Positions 33,027-43,336 of a DNA stretch of 64,000 nucleotides are shown here, piece after piece (position 1 is the first letter of the stretch; the number at the start of each line of letters is the position of its first letter). The stretch comes from Seminavis robusta (lineage: Eukaryota > Bacillariophyta > Bacillariophyceae > Naviculales > Naviculaceae). A program made the position numbers and the translations under genes. Location: NCBI GenBank assembly GCA_903772945.1, contig CAICTM010000435.1, forward strand, positions 1-64,000, read 5' to 3'. The notes beneath the pieces were generated by a model. It searched no databases, was not told where the DNA came from, and worked only from the letters and a program-made list of their open reading frames with translations.

Positions 33027-33362
33027 CTTTTGCGTTCGGTGTGGGGGCAGATTTTGTGGTCAAAAGAAGATCTCTGGAGATACATTCTTGTCGTTTTGCG
33101 TGTCATTGCATCTCTTTGCTCTCTATCTTTTCGTACGTCGTCTTTGGAGGCAGCTTTGGACGCAGCTTTGGAGCTGATTCATCATTCATCCCCACGATGA
33201 CGTGTTCAATCGACTCCTTCGACTAAATGACTCCACGGCTCCATGGTTTTGTTAATTTTTGGGTGATATTCACAGCATTAGAGAGGTTCACTCAACATCT
33301 TTACAGAAGATCCAATTAAGAATTCGTCTTCTTCTCACCCATCAACGCTTCCATTACTGCCA
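33027..33362. promoter_or_regulatory. Region between divergent LTD and amine oxidase genes
   Basis: This 336-bp stretch lies between divergent starts and should carry both promoters. No motif is recognised. Confidence 0.4.
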
Positions 33363-35183
33363 ATGCAACGCCACTTCTTGTCTGCAACCATTATTCCAAG
33401 ATCCACCATGGCAGCAGCAGTAGAGGCTTTCGATGTACTGGTGCTTGGCGCTGGTCCAGCTGGAATTTCAGCAGCGCGGGCGTTATTGAAAGAAGGGAGC
33501 AAATCCTTTCTGGTCTTGGAAGCTCGATCCCGACTGGGTGGCCGTGCCCACGCTTCGGACTCGTTGGGTACCCAGAAAGACTTGGACCACGGAGCCCGAT
33601 GGATTCATGGAGTCTGCAACGATAACGTCATGGTCCGACTTCTCCGTGAATTGACATTCGACCATCCCGATGACGAGGGCGTCGAATACCAATTATGCTT
33701 GCCCAAAGACATTGATGATGATGATGCAAAACTGTCCACAGATCCACCCTTTGGAATTTCCGACGCTGGAGACACAGAGGTAAATCACTCCGAACTCATT
33801 CTCAAAGTCAAGGGTAGTCCAGAGCAACGACCTCCGGGCAAAAACTTGACCATGATTGTATCATCATCATCACAAGATGGCAACATTACGGCAAGGGAAG
33901 CCTCCCCGGAAGCAAGGCGGGTATCTCGAACCATATTTCAAGAAATTGTGGAATCTGTCATGGAAAATCCACTCGAAACGATTCACTCCACAAAGGCGTC
34001 TCTGAAACTGGACGATGGAGCATTCGAGGAAGCGTCTCTCTTGGATCTTCTCTTACTTTTGCACGATCCATCGCACGACAACAACAACAACAATTTGAAC
34101 GACAAGGGAAAACGAGACCGGTTCGAGTCGATATGTCGGGAAAATCTGGTCATGAAGCATCCACAGGTGGAGGAAACAATAGCATCATTATCAGAATCCG
34201 AACAGGAGCTGTTTCGGGAAGAAGTCATGGCACTATTCAATGTAGAGATTGCCACCGTGGTCGAAGCATGGGAAGGCTCCTCTCTGCACGTGCTATCGGC
34301 CAAGCATGGAATGGAGGGAACTTGCTTGGGTGGTGGACACATGATCTTGCCCTTTGGGTATGGTGGCCTCGTAAAGCGTTTGGCATTTCCGTTGGTGCAA
34401 GGTAATCATATCCGCTTTCAACACGAGGTGATTTCCGTCGAGACAACAACTAGCAGCAGTGACAATGAAGGCAGCACTGTAGTGGTTCGCTGCAAAGTGA
34501 CAGAGGAAGGTGCTACAACAATCAAGGAATTTCATGCCAAGGCTGTCGTTGTGGCCTTGCCATTGGGTGTTTTACGATCTCGTAGTATTGCTTTCGAACC
34601 CGACCTTCCTGCGCCTGTGGTACATGCCATTCAAACATTGGGAATCACCATGCGTGGCAAAATTGAGCTGGCATTTCCGCACTGTTGGTGGCCCACGGAG
34701 TATGGCAGATTCACACTGGCCTGCACCCACTTGCAGCAGAGTCCTACATACCATCCATACACGACATTCATTGTCGAATCCATGTCAGGTCCTAACATTC
34801 TCGTGTGTTACGTGGCCGGTGAGTTTTCCAAGGAAATCGAAGAAAAGAGTGACGAAGCGATTCAAGAGGAAATCATGACAGTGCTGCGACAAGCCAGCCT
34901 CGCGAGTGGCGACATTCCCGATCCCCTTGCCATTCATGTGACTCGATGGCTTTTGGATCCTTACTCCAGAGGGGCATGGACTCATTGTGGGAAAGGATCC
35001 AGCCCTGCAGATGTTAAGAGTTTCCGGTTGAATGAAGAATGCCATCAACGGCATCTCTTCTTTGCTGGAGAGCATACATGCGATGGCTCAACCGTGAAGG
35101 GAGATGATTTTGGTTGTGTTAATGGCGCTTGGATGAGTGGTGAATTGGCTGTCGAGGCTGCCTTGAAGTGTCTGCCATCCTGA
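33363..35183 (+). CDS. Flavin-containing amine oxidase (polyamine oxidase/LSD1-like)
   Basis: A single-exon protein of 606 residues. The FAD-binding dinucleotide fold is at FDVLVLGAGPAGISAARALLKEG (about 21-43), with the ribose-binding acid in VLEARSRLGGRAHA. DHGARWIHG follows as in polyamine oxidases. The C-terminal FAD-contacting block is HLFFAGEHTCDGSTVKGDDFGCVNGAWMSGELAVEAAL. The middle has FGYGGLVKRLAFPL and VVVALPLGVLRSR, typical of the family. Members oxidise polyamines or other amines to aldehyde and H2O2. An insertion at about 125-210 is Ser/Asp-rich and unusual. An alternative ATG at 33408 would remove 15 residues that may be a targeting extension. Confidence 0.88.
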   Translation: MQRHFLSATIIPRSTMAAAVEAFDVLVLGAGPAGISAARALLKEGSKSFLVLEARSRLGGRAHASDSLGTQKDLDHGARWIHGVCNDNVMVRLLRELTFDHPDDEGVEYQLCLPKDIDDDDAKLSTDPPFGISDAGDTEVNHSELILKVKGSPEQRPPGKNLTMIVSSSSQDGNITAREASPEARRVSRTIFQEIVESVMENPLETIHSTKASLKLDDGAFEEASLLDLLLLLHDPSHDNNNNNLNDKGKRDRFESICRENLVMKHPQVEETIASLSESEQELFREEVMALFNVEIATVVEAWEGSSLHVLSAKHGMEGTCLGGGHMILPFGYGGLVKRLAFPLVQGNHIRFQHEVISVETTTSSSDNEGSTVVVRCKVTEEGATTIKEFHAKAVVVALPLGVLRSRSIAFEPDLPAPVVHAIQTLGITMRGKIELAFPHCWWPTEYGRFTLACTHLQQSPTYHPYTTFIVESMSGPNILVCYVAGEFSKEIEEKSDEAIQEEIMTVLRQASLASGDIPDPLAIHVTRWLLDPYSRGAWTHCGKGSSPADVKSFRLNEECHQRHLFFAGEHTCDGSTVKGDDFGCVNGAWMSGELAVEAALKCLPS

Positions 35184-35819
35184 TAAGGCTGGGATGCCCA
35201 CAGAGAGCGAATTCACACGATTCTAGGCAAGAGACTTGCCTTTGGCCAATGCCTGTACGTACCGGTAGTAGTGGGTACAGTAGCCACTTCTACAAACAGA
35301 TGGCTCCATATTATTCTAGCGCATCTATTGCTCTAACTTTTTCAGCGGAAAGGTAGCCAGCCAATCGGCATGTTGTCTCGGGCCTAGCTAGAAAACAAGT
35401 AACTTAATAGCCACATGTGTTACGAAAAGAGTGTCTATTATATATTTATTTCGGAAGGCACGAAAAAACTCTCTGCACCTGTCAGTGTATCATGACCGTA
35501 TGATCACTTTTCAATGGTTCTGTAAGGCAAGGAGAGGAAAACACAATGGGTTAGCCAACCAAGCACATGATAGTAGAAGAACCGATTCGATTCATTCGAA
35601 AGGTACACATTCCAGAACAATGATGCGTCAGGGTTAAAAAGCTCGATTTCTATTGAAGCAGCACTCGCAGCAATGCTGCGCTCAGACCCTCAGGATAATA
35701 GAAAATATTCTTCACTCGCAAATCATTTCTTTCAGGCTGTAGACAACACGAAGCAAAAAGGCAGGAATATAACTACTCACATTGTCTTGTGAAGCAGTGC
35801 CATTCATCCACATGTAACC
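35184..35819. other. Intergenic, convergent 3' ends
   Basis: The 636 bp between the amine oxidase and eIF4E 3' ends carries one ACCGGT word near 35261 and no supported gene. Confidence 0.4.
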
Positions 35820-36570
35820 TTAGACAGAAAACTGGATCTCATTCCGGAAAGACCGTCCCGTTGTTGCCGCTGAAAATAAACGGAGAGTAAAAATGATATG
35901 AGAATAATGAAGGCAACAATGGACCATAGAAAAAGCCACACTTACCATCCCTGTGAACTTGAAATTTCAGATTGACCTTGTGAATATCAAGTGCCTTTTT
36001 CCATCTCAAGCCAATATTCCGACAAATGTGCTTGTCACTACTCTTGATCCACAGAGCAATTCGATCCTGTGACTTGCGAATGGAAACCACGGCACCCACA
36101 ACTTGATCCCCATCCAAATCCATAGTCTCACCAATCGCGGCGAGTACTGTAAACATCCAGGATTCGTCACACACCCCCGTTTTGGAGATTTTCTTTTGCA
36201 TGGTATAGACAAATTTCCCACCGTCAATATTGGTAGGATCTTCCCATGTCGGCAAGATACCCTCTCGGAAAATGTGATAATTGGAATTGAGCGATAATTG
36301 AGATGGAGGCTTCATATTGTTGAAGCACCTCCAGAAAGCTTCAACGCTGTCAAACGAACCGCATCTCTTGAGATTGTCCTTCCAAAGGGTGCCAGCAGGC
36401 GCAAAGCGCGGATTGTCATACCACAGTGTCCAACGACAATGGAGAGGTGTCCGAGTCGTTGTGGTCAAATCAGCGGACGCTGCAGCATTTGCAGCAGTGT
36501 CAGACTGAGATGAAGTCGCAGGAGCTGAAGCAGCAGAAGCGGGGGTGGAATCAGGTGCAGGATCCGCCAT
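35820..36570 (-). CDS. Translation initiation factor eIF4E (cap-binding)
   Basis: Model: complement of join(35820..35869, 35946..36570), 224 residues. An Ala/Ser/Thr-rich leader of about 42 residues precedes the fold. The cap-sandwich tryptophans are in LHCRWTLWYDNP and GILPTWEDPTNIDGGKFVY (W-E pair), and SFDSVEAFWRCFNNMKPPS matches the family's FW-xx-NN-x-PS block. The late CRNIGLRWKKAL block with VHRD supplies the triphosphate-binding basic face. The 76-bp intron (GTAAGT to TTCAG) replaces a poor hydrophobic tail by VHRDAATTGRSFRNEIQFSV, which aligns with the usual HADTATKSGSTTKNRFVV end of eIF4E. This supports the splice. Confidence 0.93.
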
Positions 36571-36883
36571 GGCGGATGACTGTCATGTTGATTGGGGTTG
36601 TGATCGAAGATGAGAGGCCGAGAGGAGAGGACCTCCTGGTGGTTGCGAGGATCAATTGACTCACTCGACTCAACGTCACACCGGTAACGGTGCGCTGGCT
36701 TACAATTTTGCTTTAAATCTTTGGGGTGCAAAAATCTTGAAATTATACGGAATTGACCTTGGCTTTAAGATAATAACGAGAGGGGCTCTTGAACGTGATC
36801 CTCCCTTCCACGGTGCACGGTGGTGTCGGGCAAGTCCAGGATCTTCGTTGCAGCACAAAAACTGATTCGATTTGATTGGGATC
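36571..36883. promoter_or_regulatory. Region between divergent eIF4E and ankyrin-like genes
   Basis: The 313 bp include an ACCGGTAACGGT element at about 36680-36691, the only such word here. No gene is seen. Confidence 0.4.
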
Positions 36884-37891
36884 ATGGCATCTGTTGTTGT
36901 AGGAGAACCACCAGCCCAGCGACAGTGGGCTGCTGTTGATAGAAGTACTGGTATTATTGAAGATGAAGCTACAGCCAAGCGCAAGCTGAAGGAGGCAGGG
37001 TTCGATCCCAACGATTGTATTTCGGCCATCGATCCACCGAGGTCCATGAAACCACCGGAAGTCTACTTGTGGCATTCCATAACCCCGATGACTTACTTTT
37101 GCTTCTTTGGAGACCTTCCCATGTGTCGCTACATTCACAGTCATGGTGGGGCTACCACCAGAGCTGGTAGAGAATTCTGGTATCCAATGTACGCCGCAGT
37201 GCTAAGGTGCCATTTGGAGATATGCCAGTTTTTGTTCGAAAATGGGGCCAGGGTTGATGTTGCACCAGGAGAGCACTCAGAAGTCTTGACCCCCTTGGCT
37301 CTCTGTTTGGATTCTCCAGGTGCTCTTAGAAAGGAGCGCTTGGTGATGGGAAAGTGGCTTTTAGTGAATGGGGCCATTGGTTTTGATGCCAACATATTGG
37401 CCAATAAACTGCAGGGTCTGGATGATAATTATGCACGGACAGATTATCGGCCTCAGATGCTGTCTTGGTCGCAGGATGTGCTGAATCTCCGTGACTGCTT
37501 TCAGACATTCCTCATGGGAACTTATGTCCCAAAGCGAAAGATGGATGCACATCTTGGTTCCAAGAGAGCAGCTGCCACAACTGGAAGTATTAATGGCAAC
37601 AACGAGCTGTCACAAACACAAGTGACAGTACTGAACAACAAATTCCCTGTTCGACTTCTCGGTGGCAATGCTGGGTTGTTGAAATGCATCGCAGAATATG
37701 TCGGGGTCGTTGATGGTTTTAGTCGCAAAGAGATGGAAAATCATCGTCGGCTCAGTGAGGTGTTGCCTCGAAGTCTACGAGATTTTCCTTTCAGAAGAAG
37801 CCAAGACAATGAAAATGATGATGGGAATGAAGAAGATGACGAGGCTTTCTTGAGTATTGCCCGTCTCGTCCAGACACCAACCCGCTTTTAA
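36884..37891 (+). CDS. Ankyrin-like repeat protein
   Basis: A single-exon protein of 335 residues from ATG 36884 (MASVVVGEPP). The upstream in-frame start at 36872 is a TTG. Two or three degenerate ankyrin-type helices are visible: MTYFCFFGDLPMCRYIHSHGGATTR, PMYAAVLRCHLEICQFLFENGARVDV, and LMGKWLLVNGAIGFDANIL. I recall this arrangement from diatom protein families of unknown function. The C-terminus is Asp/Glu-rich (NDDGNEEDDE). No catalytic motif is visible. It is probably a protein-interaction module. Confidence 0.7.
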   Translation: MASVVVGEPPAQRQWAAVDRSTGIIEDEATAKRKLKEAGFDPNDCISAIDPPRSMKPPEVYLWHSITPMTYFCFFGDLPMCRYIHSHGGATTRAGREFWYPMYAAVLRCHLEICQFLFENGARVDVAPGEHSEVLTPLALCLDSPGALRKERLVMGKWLLVNGAIGFDANILANKLQGLDDNYARTDYRPQMLSWSQDVLNLRDCFQTFLMGTYVPKRKMDAHLGSKRAAATTGSINGNNELSQTQVTVLNNKFPVRLLGGNAGLLKCIAEYVGVVDGFSRKEMENHRRLSEVLPRSLRDFPFRRSQDNENDDGNEEDDEAFLSIARLVQTPTRF

Positions 37892-38220
37892 TCTCTCCTA
37901 CATCGGCCTTCCAACGTTAGTTGGAGTGCGTTTTCTATAATGCTTTCTTCCCTTGTATAGACTTCCAAAAAATCTCGTTCGAAGAGTCTAGCCTCCGGCC
38001 ACTATGATGCTCTTAAAATATTTATGTCTATGCCATAAAGTTTTAGTACTGTTTAGGTTAATAATAGCGGAAGCCTACCATTTCCAGACCTTTTCATTTC
38101 TGGAAGAGGAGGGCATGCAGAAGATATTATGAATTCTAGCTGCTAGCTAGCAATGGGGATGATTGATTGAAGATTGAATCATTCTGTTCGGTAAGGGACT
38201 CGACTCGTCACTCGGCCTCT
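37892..38220. other. Intergenic, convergent 3' ends
   Basis: The 329 bp contain a short CTAG array near 38139-38150 and nothing else that I can support. Confidence 0.4.
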
Positions 38221-40035
38221 TCATGTCGTCTTTTTGGGTTCAGCCTTTTTGTGCCATTGGCTCTCATTGACTAAGAGAAACATTGCCAAAGCTGCGGCTG
38301 CCACAAACCAATGAACCGTGCAGCTCAAGAGCCACGCGGCAGGATCCGGATCCCCTTGTATCATGGTTGTTGGGTGTGTTTCTGCTTCTGTTGTCGTCGT
38401 CGTCAGTTTGGCAAACAACACGGTTCGATAGAATGGCACAGTCACCGACACGGCATTTTGCAAGACATCCATGGCAGCCAAGATGGAAAAGATGGATTCC
38501 ACAGGCGCCACTGTTGTGACCAAAGTTTGAAGGGAGGTAAACATGATGGAGTACGCCAGCGACGTGACGGGACAAACGATTCCCAGAAACAGCATCAGAC
38601 TGTTTTGATGAAAGGATTGTAGGGCAATAGCGATGGCCAAGAGAAAGGAGTAAAAGCAGGTAGCTCGTCGTTCCCCTCCACTGAATCGTAGGACTGGGGC
38701 GATGAAGCAAGATTCAATGAAAAAGCCCAAGACTTGTTGGTAGCTGGAAATGTACCCTCGTTGATGCGGTTCCAGGCCGTACAGGTCTTCGTAGAATGTG
38801 GAGAGGTTGTTGGAGTTGGTAGCACGCGTGACCCATGTCACAACCAAACTGGCGCAAACAACCGATCCCAGAGTAGCCGAACTAAAGCACGTCTTCAAGT
38901 TGGACACAAAGGAAATCGTGCAGGTCTGGCATTTGGTGGTCGCCTTGTAGGTTGCAGTTTTGCATTTTTTGGGACATGACCGGTCAATGTTGTTGCTGGC
39001 GTTGTTGTCTCCAGTCGAGTGGATTTCTGGTTCGTCCAAATGTTCCAGCATACCATTATTGTCGCCCCCTTCGTCATCGTCATCCATGGGCAACAAGATG
39101 GCTGCCAATGCCAGATTGCATAAAAAGATGACGGAAGCCAGCATGGGAGGTGCTCGTGGATCGACATATTTGAACAAGATGGCTCCCAATGACGGTCCCA
39201 GCACCCATGCCAAGGTGGCACTGGCACTGAGCCGACCCAAGTGTTGTGCTCGGGACTCTTCGGTTGTTGCTCTAGTTAGCATGGTTTTGGTAATGGTCAT
39301 GGTCTGTTTGACCAGTCCAACGAGAATGCGACTCCATACCAGCGCGGACAATCCACCCAGAGCAATCAATGCGTAGGCGACGGCAGATCCTCCAAAACTC
39401 AAATACAAGACCGTCTTTCGTTTGACCCATTTGGCGTCAATCAGAGCCCCCAGGACGAGTCCTCCTACAATTTGCGCCAGCGAAAACACGGACGTCAAGA
39501 GTTCTCGCAAACCCGCACTAGTGACACCAGCAGATTGATAGTAGCGAAACAGCAACGGCACGACCAGAGCGACTGCTAGCATATCCAGGAACACCAACAG
39601 TGGCAATGTTGTCGTCAGTGGAATGTCGCAACAAAGACAACATAATATTTGCCAAAGTCGCGAGATTGGTTCATTCGACGATGTAGATTCACTCAAACTG
39701 GAGTCCACTGACGAGACAGATGATAGAGAAGAGGAGGAGGAAGTCAACGGTGGGGGTCGCCGTCTTCGTCGTCTTGTCGGATCTGAGAAATTTTGCGCAA
39801 ACTCTAGCTCCTTTTTCTCTTGCTCCAATGCCTTCATTCTCTGAATCGAGGCATTGTCGACAATCAAGCTCTCCTTTTCTTCATTGACCTCGGCTTGGGG
39901 ATCATCATCATTGTCACGCCGCATTCTTGGGAACGATGCGGTCATTATTTTAGTGGGTTGACGGTGGCACTCTTTTGCGTCTCGCATGAGAAGCCTTGCA
40001 CTTTCCTTCTTTGCTGAACGCATGGAATGATTCAA
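38221..40035 (-). CDS. Major facilitator superfamily transporter, MFSD9-like
   Basis: A single-exon protein of 604 residues. A hydrophilic N-terminus of about 130 residues with an acidic, Arg- and Ser-rich stretch precedes the first membrane helix (about 135-160, LPLLVFLDMLAVALVVPLLF). The MFS motif between helices 2 and 3 is GLVLGALIDAKWVKRKTVL (D-x4-RK type). About 12 hydrophobic segments follow, with a cytosolic Cys-rich loop (about 345-400) in the middle. The helix 1 start FLDMLAVALVVPLL is like that of MFSD9/MFSD10 and tetracycline-type exporters. The substrate is unknown. The start at 40035 opens MNHSMRSAKK. A second Met at residue 5 is also possible. Confidence 0.85.
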   Translation of the reverse strand: MNHSMRSAKKESARLLMRDAKECHRQPTKIMTASFPRMRRDNDDDPQAEVNEEKESLIVDNASIQRMKALEQEKKELEFAQNFSDPTRRRRRRPPPLTSSSSSLSSVSSVDSSLSESTSSNEPISRLWQILCCLCCDIPLTTTLPLLVFLDMLAVALVVPLLFRYYQSAGVTSAGLRELLTSVFSLAQIVGGLVLGALIDAKWVKRKTVLYLSFGGSAVAYALIALGGLSALVWSRILVGLVKQTMTITKTMLTRATTEESRAQHLGRLSASATLAWVLGPSLGAILFKYVDPRAPPMLASVIFLCNLALAAILLPMDDDDEGGDNNGMLEHLDEPEIHSTGDNNASNNIDRSCPKKCKTATYKATTKCQTCTISFVSNLKTCFSSATLGSVVCASLVVTWVTRATNSNNLSTFYEDLYGLEPHQRGYISSYQQVLGFFIESCFIAPVLRFSGGERRATCFYSFLLAIAIALQSFHQNSLMLFLGIVCPVTSLAYSIMFTSLQTLVTTVAPVESIFSILAAMDVLQNAVSVTVPFYRTVLFAKLTTTTTEAETHPTTMIQGDPDPAAWLLSCTVHWFVAAAALAMFLLVNESQWHKKAEPKKTT

Positions 40036-41904
40036 TCAGTATCATACACGGTACGTAGCCTGACAATAGCCCTGTTGCCAGCGAAGACTGTTGCAGTCAG
40101 TCACTGCCGTAGCGTGACAAGCTGCTTGAAGGCAGTGATATCACAAACAGCAGGCAACGGTGAGTTGTGAGGAGCAACGTTTGCGGCCATCATCTTGAGG
40201 CTGGGCGACGACGCACAAACTTGATGACGGAGGATTTTCGCGAAACTTCCAGAAGCACGTTGAAGATCTTTGTTGCTCCAGGCTTTAACCCTAACTAAGC
40301 TAGTGACGCTCCGTAAGATTACGATTAGAGATTGGAGTACAAGTGATGGTTGCGATTGCAGTTTCAGGTCAAGCCGCATATGGGCGTTTGGAAGACCCAA
40401 CTACTAGACGATGTAAAAAAAAGGACACCATAGCATGGTCCTCTTCCTTTGGTGGCTGCTCAGAGCAATGAGTGGCTCCTAGAGCTAGTAGCACTATTTG
40501 CAGTGGCAGCCAGCCTAATTGGAGCATGTGTGCTACCACATTGCTCCGCTTAGAGTCATGGCTACAGATCCCTAAGTTGTATTATTGCAATAGCTACTGT
40601 ATAAAGCAAGAAGCAGCCATTTAAAACGTTTCCGTCTTGCCCGTACATAGCTAACAGGCAGCCGCCATCAGATTGGGAAACAAAAGTATCATACGTTTCC
40701 ATAACATCTAGTTTAACCTTGCTTACTCGAAGGCTGCCAATACAACCAAATATCCTAGGCTGCTTCTTTCGATTGCAGAACACGGTTTGGCTTATTTGGC
40801 TGGATAGTACTGTACCGGTGCCAACCACCAGTACGGTACCTTTCAATTTGATCCGAGAGAGACCACTTGTATCCGTACCGGTATGAAAGCGATTGGCAAG
40901 CATACCTACACTCTTTCGCTTCACATCAAGAACACGTCCTCAACAAACTTGACACTCACATCGGTATCTTACCTCATGCTGCCGTCCCGTAGTATTCAAC
41001 ACAGGGTCAGAATCGGTGCGCCATCCTCGAACGCATTAACCGCATTAGCCATTCGTCGAACCCTCGCATTTTATACCTCCCTTCCGGCCCAGAGATATTC
41101 TCTTGTATCCGTTTGGATTGGATACGTCTGGTTAGAGAGATGATGGCCGTGAAGACCTAACCTCCTGTCTTGAATCTTGAATCACTCACCGGATGTTGAT
41201 CGCTTGGACCGCGCTGCTACCGGATGTTGTTGCTTCTCGTTGTCAGGCTATGAAGCTTTTAGAACTTTGAGTGGATGTCAAACGTCAAACAACACAGAAG
41301 CAATCAGATGTTGTGGCAGCGAAGCCTTGGACCAAATGATACAAGGTGTTGCTCGGCGGCAACGAGGACACTTCCTGAAGACAACAGACAAAAATGTGAG
41401 CACGGGTGTGAGTAAGAAAATGTGTATTTAAGAGGACTGAATTGTTGGTAGACTTGTTAAATCTAGCCGTGTCAATACTCGATGTCTGTATAGCAATACT
41501 GTACTCTATCATTGATTCAAGCAACACAATAACTCTTTGAAACTTGAAAGGTTGACAAAGCCTGTCAGCAGTTCCTTTTCAACAACCAGTGTGATAAACA
41601 CCAAAACACCAGATTCTGTGGTTCTGTACTGTGGTTTGATACTCGCGCGGGGAAACGTATGTGTTTGTCCTCCGAGTTTGCATCTGGTATCATCCCAGAT
41701 CCCCATGTCATTGCTGGCGGCAGAGAGACAAGAGAGGAAAGAGTGAAACTTTGGAGTAAACCAAGCTCAAAACGCTTGCTTCTCCCACCTGTTTGTCATT
41801 ATCTCCGCCTAAAAAGCCACTCCTTCCAAGCAGGTGCTTTTGGTCATTCTCCATTGATTCAGGCAAGAGCCAATGCACAATACCCATCGACGGAAGACTG
41901 AAGC
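40036..41904. other. Intergenic region
   Basis: No supported gene in 1.87 kb. ACCGGT words occur at about 40813-40819 and 40877-40882. Frames of up to 120 residues (40562-40924, minus) have no family resemblance or repeats. Confidence 0.4.
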
Positions 41905-42864
41905 ATGCCTCCTCATCGACCCATCATCAGATCTGATGAAGGCTTTGTCCATTTGGGCTTTCAAAAGCTGGACGACAAGAATTTCCGTGCAATTCTCATG
42001 AAGCTTCGGACTCCTTGCCGTGAACGTCGTCCGCGGAAATGCCGTCGGTTGAATTCCATTGGTCACATTCTCTCCATGCTGCCAAGCAAAGTGGTGTATT
42101 TCAATGTCGTGGGAAACAAAAGAATAGGAGACGCCGGCACGGAGCACTTGCACCTCCTTCCCAACACTGTGACAGACTTGGACTTGTCGGATTGCGGTAT
42201 CACAGTACAAGGTATAAGGAATATTTGTGAGTATATGAAGACTAACACATCCATTCAACGCCTCATCATGTGGGGCAACGCCGTTGGCGACGAGGGTGCT
42301 GGTTTGATTGCTGATATGTTGCGTGAAAACAAGACGTTACGCATCCTCTGTATCATGGGTAGCAGGATTGGCGTTGAAGGTTTCAGTCACATTTCTCGTG
42401 GATTGGCCCACAACAAGACTCTGGAGACCATATTCCTTGGGAACGACCAAAAGGTGGGAGACGAGCATATTCGAAGACTGTGTCCTGGTTTAGCCGTGAA
42501 CCAAGGTCTGAAGATTTTGGATCTAGGTGGAGCGGGAGTGACCAACAAGGGCTTGGAACCCATTGAGGTAGCTCTTCGCGAGAACTATCATCTCAGGAAC
42601 ATTCGATTGAACCAGCCCATGCATGAAGAAGATTACATCAAGTTAGGACCCGGTACCACATGGCGGAAGATATGCTCTTGGATGGCACTGAATGGTCTCA
42701 ATCGGAAAGTCCTGCTTCAAGATGAAGATGTATCGATGTCAAAGTGGCATGAGATTCTTCTCAACGCTCACAAAGGCAGAAATGTCAATGCTCTTTTCTA
42801 TTTTCTTCGGTGTAAGCCGGAACTGTGCCAAACCTTTGCTTCCTTCGAAGCCGGAGAGTGTTGA
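41905..42864 (+). CDS. Leucine-rich repeat (RNI-like) protein
   Basis: A single-exon protein of 319 residues. About six ribonuclease-inhibitor type repeats of 28 residues can be seen from about residue 65 to 230: TDLDLSDCGITVQGIRNICEYM, QRLIMWGNAVGDEGAGLIADML, LRILCIMGSRIGVEGFSHISRGL, and KILDLGGAGVTNKGLEPIEVAL. The flanking 60 residues are basic. There is no kinase or NB-ARC domain and no signal peptide, so the role as an intracellular interaction protein is an inference. Such short LRR proteins are very common in diatoms. Confidence 0.82.
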   Translation: MPPHRPIIRSDEGFVHLGFQKLDDKNFRAILMKLRTPCRERRPRKCRRLNSIGHILSMLPSKVVYFNVVGNKRIGDAGTEHLHLLPNTVTDLDLSDCGITVQGIRNICEYMKTNTSIQRLIMWGNAVGDEGAGLIADMLRENKTLRILCIMGSRIGVEGFSHISRGLAHNKTLETIFLGNDQKVGDEHIRRLCPGLAVNQGLKILDLGGAGVTNKGLEPIEVALRENYHLRNIRLNQPMHEEDYIKLGPGTTWRKICSWMALNGLNRKVLLQDEDVSMSKWHEILLNAHKGRNVNALFYFLRCKPELCQTFASFEAGEC

Positions 42865-42972
42865 AGTGATTTTTACATGACGAATGCAGCCATGGCAGAC
42901 AGTTACCAATTTCTATTTTGAGAAGGGCTGCTTTGAGCGCCCGCTGAATTGGTTCCACCAAGTCTGTTCAAG

Positions 42973-43121
42973 ATCAGGCATCAGATTGATAGCAAATTCA
43001 TTCGAATTAACTTATAAATTACATTTCCCCGGGAGCCGGAGGGGCTATGTTCTACGGTTTGATTTAGAGACGATCTGTTTCATCAGCTCTATTCCAATAT
43101 CAGGTGTCAGATTGATAGCAA
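42973..43121. repeat. Two-copy 23-bp direct repeat next to the Copia insertion
   Basis: ATCAG-x-x-x-CAGATTGATAGCAA type sequence occurs at 42973-42995 and 43099-43121 with two differences. The copies lie 3' of the LRR gene and just outside the Copia element. Confidence 0.65.
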
Positions 43122-43189
43122 CAACTGCACGAACAAGTAGATACAGTATGGTAGGTTTTCGAACAAGCAGCCAACCTTGTAGCTATCCC

Positions 43190-43336
43190 TGTTAGTTGCT
43201 CTAAGCTCTCTTCTAGTAGTTACTGTTGCTATTGAGATACTATTGAAAAAGTGGGTGTGGGCTACCAGCTTTTACTACTGGCATCAAATTCTAGTACAGA
43301 GGTACAGGTTGAATCCCTAATCGCGAATCCCCAACA
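43190..43336 (-). repeat. LTR (left end of the Copia element)
   Basis: 147 bp starting TGTTAG and ending CCAACA. It matches 49339-49485 at every base I compared. This is the 3' LTR in the minus-strand transcription direction. Confidence 0.9.

Noticed and set aside
40562-40924. 120-residue minus-strand frame
   Set aside because: No domain or repeat pattern. The composition resembles surrounding intergenic DNA.
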